Below the pieces are notes generated by a model. It was not told where the DNA came from, made no database searches, and saw only the letters and a program-made list of their open reading frames with translations. The position numbers and the translations under genes are program-made. 64,000 nucleotides of DNA from Aquatica leii. Its lineage: Eukaryota > Arthropoda > Insecta > Coleoptera > Lampyridae. Location: NCBI GenBank assembly GCA_035610365.1, contig CM069436.1:64433505-64497504 (forward strand). The letters are read 5' to 3'. Positions 59,548-64,000 of the stretch are shown here, piece by piece. Each line of letters starts with the position of its first letter. Position 1 is the first letter of the stretch.

Positions 59548-60713
59548 TTATTAAACCGGAACCGTTATTTGTTTTTCAGTTTTTAGTTTAGTTTTTAAAT
59601 TATTTTTTATTGGTTTAATAAATACGATTGCTTGTTATTGTATAGAAGCGTAGAATGAGTTATGTTTCTCGTTGTATAGTCAAATCATAATAAACAAAAT
59701 AACAAAAAAAAACAAAAACTAAACTGTTTTTGTCTAGAAAAACCAGAACCGAAACTGGAACTGTTGTTAAAACTACACCATTACTAAAACCGTTTTGGTT
59801 TAGGTTTTTGGTTAGTTGGTTAGTAGTATATACTCATAAAAAATAGGAATCTTCGATTTATTTTAAAATCAACAAAATATAAAAACGTCGATTTATCAAA
59901 ATAAACAATTTGTAATAATAATAATAAACATATTTTCTAAAACAAAATTATGAAATTCCAATAATTGTTACACAAACGTTTTTAATAAAAATCTTTTGTT
60001 TAAATTTCACCTACTTGCAAAACAAAATTTTATTTACATCTTTGTTTATAACTATTAAAACAACTATAAATATTAATATTTCCATAAACACAAAGAAATT
60101 TTATACAATTGTGTAATTGTAAAAATGAGAACGATTGTTTAGATAGGTATAGAAATTTATAGCGGTAACGGTAAAAAATATGACTATAACTTGGGTTTAC
60201 CAGTCTCATACAAAAAACTGAATCAAAAATAAAGACCTATTTATGTTTTACATCTTTTTGTTATATATAGTAGATAAGTAAAATGGAATGTTGGCATCAG
60301 TTAACAAAATAAATAATATATGCAGCCCGTGGTAGCTTTACATGTTGACGGTACGGACCCCTTCTTTTAAATCTCAATTTTTATTCTTTTTTTTTAGTCA
60401 ACTACGTTTACTTATAATTATCACCAGAATCTTTTTTATTTCAGCTTAACACTGCATTATAGCTTAGAGATTAAGAGACACATTAAAATTAGTTTTTGAT
60501 GTTATTTCATAGAATAGTTTCTTGAAGACAATATACGCAAATTGAGGTTAGACAATACTTATTTAGGGCTAGTTTTTAGTTATCAAGTTATTAACATTTT
60601 ATCGTTTTTTTGTAGTCTGTTACTGGTTTTAGATTGCATCTAAAATTGAGTAATAATTTGTAAAAAAATGTAATTTGCGGTATAAGTTTGTTGTGTTTGG
60701 TTTTCTTAAACTA
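59548..60713. other. AT-rich DNA with AACCG-type words
   Basis: Words such as AAACCGGAACCG, CCAGAACCGAAACTGG and AAACCGTTTTGGTTT occur at 59.55-59.82 kb, and similar ones occur left of copy B at 57.96-58.01 kb. They suggest copy B sits inside an older simple or terminal repeat. The rest is featureless. Confidence 0.4.
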
Positions 60714-62456
60714 CCCACAAAACCAAATAGGTTCCATAATAATGCTTTTAGAAGCATAGAGGCAGTATTGATATTACTGAAAGCCTTCCTGTAGCAGTAG
60801 AATGGTTTATGTTTAGAGATAGGTTTTGACACTCCAGTAGAATGCTGTACAGTTAGCGCTTATAGAGTTCTATTAGACGTTGTACAAAAGCAGGCCAAAG
60901 GTAGAAGTTTTCACGTTCCATTAGAATGCTTTAAAATAGTGCCAATGTAGTACTTTCCTAAATTGTAGAATAGCATGACAAAGTTAACGACTAAAAGGTA
61001 ATTGATTTGCATGCTTTTACAGGGTTTTAATAGCATACCATAAGAAACACAAAAAGCATGAAATGATTAGTTTTAAGTCATTTTTTATTAAGAAATTTGT
61101 ACAGTATCTTTGTCTAAACTATAATAATTTTCAATCAATGGTTTGCGAATTTGTAGTTTGCTGCATCATCCTAATTATTTCATTTTTTAATCTCGCTTTG
61201 CCATGACGTAGCCATTGGAACACCTTCTCATTAATAACATCTAAGGAACTCCTTTGAATCAACTTTGGGTTAACTCTATAACAAAATTATGCGAATTATT
61301 ATTTTTTATTATCTATTATCAGTCGCATGCATTTTCACTAGATTCATAACAAAAATATGTTTCTTTTTATGAATAAAATAAATTTTTTATTACAATGCTT
61401 TTTAAGTTTAAGTCCGCAGGTTGGCCACCCCTGTTCTAAAAAAATAACTGGATGCCAAGTAAAAAATAAACAATAACAATAAAGCGCTAAAACGTGGATA
61501 AGCTGATCGTACAAAAATAGATATGTTGTCAATTGTTTCTTTTTGTACTTACTTTTACTTAAATCAGCAGAACTTCTAATAGCTTTTTCTTCTTTAATTC
61601 AGCACAAAAAAAGAACACATTTACAAATATAGACTAAGCCCGAAGTCGTCTTCCTTTCGTAAACGTAAAACTGCATATACCCGTAACTGTATATGCTTAC
61701 TTAGAAGCGTTTCTGGTGAATCAAACTCGGTAGACGGTACATATCTCATCACAATTCTCAGAAATCAACAATCTTATTTACATTTACAGTATCAAACGCG
61801 AATGCATAGGTTTTTTATTGCGTACATATCTTTATCAACAAAATTTAGATGTGGGCGTTTAATCTCTACAGGAAGTTATTTTTGTTTAGGTATTACAATT
61901 TAGCAACTTGTACAAACGGTTTTTTCTGATATTAAAAATTATATTTCTTTATCTCAAATAAAGAACGATTAAACCGATTTTAGAGGTACTAAAACACTAA
62001 AAGAATGTTATCATGTTAATCGTAATACTTGAATTTTAATACATTGTCAAGGCTGCTATAAACACTTTATTTTTATATCAATATAGAAGGCCTATAGGAG
62101 TGATTTTAAAGGAATCTTTTAGGGTACTTTATTCTCCTTCTATATGCATTGTTATAGAATCAATATGGGAACGCCATTAGAATGCTACATTTCTAATACT
62201 TTAGTAATTCCAATCAACTGCCATTTTAAGGCTGCTATAAGCACTTCTTTCTTAAATTAAATATAGTATTCCTATAAAAGTGTTTTTAAAAGAATCTTTT
62301 AGAGTACTTTATTCTTCTTATATAGGCATTCTTATAGAATACGTTTTAAATTAAGTGTGTTATTAGAAGTCCATACACAAACTACTATTGGAATGCTTTA
62401 GAAATGAATATTTGGGAATGCTTATCGAACCTACATGGAACTTATGGTTTTGTGGG
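60714..62456 (-). mobile_element. 1.75-kb element with inverted ends, copy 2
   Basis: Inverted, nearly identical copy of 36379-38126, with the same ends (CCCACAAAACCAAATAGGTT at the left, the complement of CCCACAAAACCATAAGTTCC at the right). It is bounded by TA on both sides (CTTAAACTA before, TATGTTG after), which may be a 2-bp target duplication. It differs from copy 1 by scattered substitutions and few indels (1743 against 1748 bp), so the duplication is recent or the family is young. Confidence 0.8.
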
Positions 62457-62581
62457 TATGTTGACAATAGTACAAAAACCAAAAGTCAGATTTGTTTGCG
62501 TTTTTGCAATAAACTATAACTATTATTTTAATTTTTTTAAATTCTCAAAACCTTCCCATTATTTTAATTTTGTATTTTAAT

Positions 62582-62622
62582 AAACGCTACATGTTCCGAC
62601 TAAGTGTCATCTTCAGGCGTAT
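62582..62622 (-). ncRNA. Hammerhead-like motif (copy C)
   Basis: On the minus strand: stem I ATACGC with GCGTTT, core CTGAAGA, stem II GAC-ACTTA-GTC, then GGAAC in place of GAAAC, ACATGT and A. The A-to-G change in the second core strand probably inactivates it. Confidence 0.6.
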
Positions 62623-62711
62623 ACTATATAATAGAAAAATATAAAATTGAATCTTATTTAAACATAAACTTACTACATATATGAATGTTGTATATAAAGC
62701 TTTAAATTTAA

Positions 62712-62925
62712 TTAGTTTCTAACTTTATACCAAAACTGTATTTCATTATTCAACCAAGCTGTTTTACCTTTTGTTACTGCATTAATGGCTTGAGGTGATT
62801 TATTTTTAGTTTTGAGTGTAATATATTTTGGAAATATTCCTTCTTTAAGACACAAGCTATTAATCAATATGTTTAGCAAAGCTCTCTTTATTTTAAGATT
62901 CGATTTCATGTAATCATGGAAAATG
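62712..62925 (-). pseudogene. Possible Penelope-like N-terminal fragment
   Basis: Minus strand encodes NILINSLCLKEGIFPKYITL and KSPQAINAVTKGKTAWLNNE. The pattern Leu-rich helix, then IxPKxIxxK, is like the N-terminal region of Penelope-like proteins, but I am not certain. It ends at a stop 70-90 bases before the terminal sequence, so the catalytic middle would have been deleted. Confidence 0.4.
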
Positions 62926-63827
62926 TTTGCTCGGCAATATGATCTAAATAATTGTTTTAATTTACTAAACTTATTACATCCCAATATAAAATTTACAATT
63001 GAAAAAGAATCAAACAATATTTTAAATTTTTTTGATTCATCTATTAAACGTGTTAATAATAATCTTAAAATTGATATTTATCGTAAACCTACAATAACTG
63101 ATCACGTTATTCTTTTTTCTTCATTCATTCCACTTTCACATAAATTAGCAGCTTTTAGATTTTTCTTTAACGGATTATATACTTTTCCTCTTGATTATGA
63201 TAGTTTTAATAAAGAAATAAATATTATTTATGATCTAGCTAATATTAATAGTTATCCATTACATATTATTAGAAATTTACAAAAGAAAATTTTGTCTTCT
63301 ATTAAAATTAGAAATTGTTTATCTCTTACACCTGTCTCTAATCAATCTAAAATATATTTTTCTCTTCCTTATATAGGCCCATCTTCATTTTAATTTCAAA
63401 ATCTTTTAAAACATTTTGGTATTAACATTTCTTTTTTGTCAAAAAATAATATTAAATCTTTATTTGCTAATACTAAAGATAAAATTAATATTTTAGACAA
63501 ATCCGGTGTTTATAAATTAAAATGTGGTGATTGCAACGCATTCTATATAGGACAAACAGGTCAAAAGTTTTCTATTAAAATTGCTGAACATCTATCTTGT
63601 ATTAAAATAATAACATTTCATTTAAATCATCATTTGCTAATCATATACTAAATTCTCATCATTCTTTTAATTCTAAAAAAGATTTTGAAATTTTACACAT
63701 TTGTAATAAAGGTTTGAGACTAAATTTTTTAGAAATAAAAAAAATTATTAAAAATTACAATTCTAATTGTGACTTATCTCTTAACGAAGTTGTTAACTTT
63801 AATAATAATTTACTTTTTCTAAATTAG
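62926..63827 (+). pseudogene. Penelope-like reverse transcriptase end and GIY-YIG endonuclease
   Basis: The best-preserved Penelope-like protein here. Reverse transcriptase thumb-side blocks SSIKRVNNNLKIDIYRKPTI and TDHVILFSSFIPLSHKLAAF, RFFFNGLYTFPLDYDSFNKE; a stop at 63391; then ILDKSGVYKLKCGDCNAFYI with GQTGQKFSIKIAEHLS (GVY...FYIGQTG is the GIY-YIG active region, with the conserved Lys/Arg-x3-H part reading KIAEH); after a frameshift near 63640 FEILHICNKGLRLNFLEIKK and NEVVNFNNNLLFLN-stop. The family makes its own nick and primes reverse transcription there. One internal stop and one frameshift inactivate it. Confidence 0.85.
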
Positions 63828-64000
63828 TTTTTGTTTGATTATTTCCATTATTATATTATTTTGTTGTAACCTAGGATTTTCTAATATTAGGTTAATTTTG
63901 TGTTGTTCAAATTTGAAATTTGTCAAACTTTAAATATTTAACCATATTTAATTTGATTAATATATGTTGGTAAAGTCCTCGCAATTTAACTTTCGATGCA

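Larger units (their letters stand above)
62535..64000. mobile_element. Penelope-like element copy C, inverted left part and plus-strand C-terminal half
   Basis: Left part on the minus strand: terminal sequence with a hammerhead-like motif (62582-62622) and, upstream of it on that strand, a possible N-terminal protein fragment (62712-62925). Right part on the plus strand: reverse transcriptase end and GIY-YIG domain (62926-63827), then a 3' untranslated part that matches the inverted copy B sequence (GAAATTTGTCAAACTT) and runs off the window. It has the same head-to-head layout as copies at 31.3, 40.3 and 58.0 kb. Confidence 0.75.

Noticed and set aside
1-64000. CRISPR array or bacterial operon structure
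   Set aside because: The repeats are of eukaryotic transposon type, introns are present and there are no regularly spaced short repeats.

Overview
The window is very AT-rich animal DNA, almost certainly from an insect. One intact-looking host gene uses five short exons separated by introns of roughly 50 bases. The rest is AT-rich intergenic DNA and decayed transposons of types common in insects (Penelope-like, Pao/BEL, Ty3/gypsy, RTE-like LINE, pogo, Tc1, PIF/Harbinger, Mutator-like, DUF4817 mariner-like, Helitron). The small introns and this repeat mix would suit a beetle or a related insect, but that is inference.

Layout. 1-7.8 kb: AT-rich DNA with no recognisable gene, then a DUF4817 transposase relic. 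8.1-12.7 kb: CTTGGCTTG-type repeats, a Penelope-like 3' end (copy A) and a Mutator-like transposase relic. 15.2-16.2 kb: the host gene, a very-long-chain fatty acid elongase (ELO family, 273 aa). 16.4-20.7 kb: empty AT-rich DNA. 20.7-28.6 kb: DNA transposons (Tc1, a non-autonomous Helitron with both ends, PIF/Harbinger, pogo/Tigger) and a scrap of LINE. 31.3-33.6 kb: an inverted Penelope-like dimer inserted beside a tyrosine-recombinase element that has long terminal inverted repeats. 34.7-40.1 kb: two Pao/BEL relics, the first copy of a 1.75-kb repeat with inverted ends, and a solo-type LTR. 40.3-41.0 kb: another inverted Penelope-like remnant. 42.4-46.8 kb: gypsy and LINE relics. 48.5-54.8 kb: two more Pao relics, one interrupted by a tandem/inverted array flanked by 13-bp repeats. 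58.0-64.0 kb: two inverted Penelope-like copies and the second copy of the 1.75-kb repeat.

Two things stand out. First, at least nine hammerhead-ribozyme-like motifs (CUGANGA core, stem II, GAAAC, then a tiny ACGU or ACAUGU stem III) lie in Penelope-like termini, and four loci share a head-to-head inverted layout; one of them sits between 15-bp target-site-like duplications, so the whole inverted unit looks like a single insertion. Second, a tyrosine recombinase with all catalytic residues visible lies between about 80-bp inverted repeats and next to large palindromes. This is not the textbook Crypton layout.

Apart from the elongase, no gene here appears to work in a host pathway. The window is best read as one small metabolic gene in a repeat-filled intergenic landscape.
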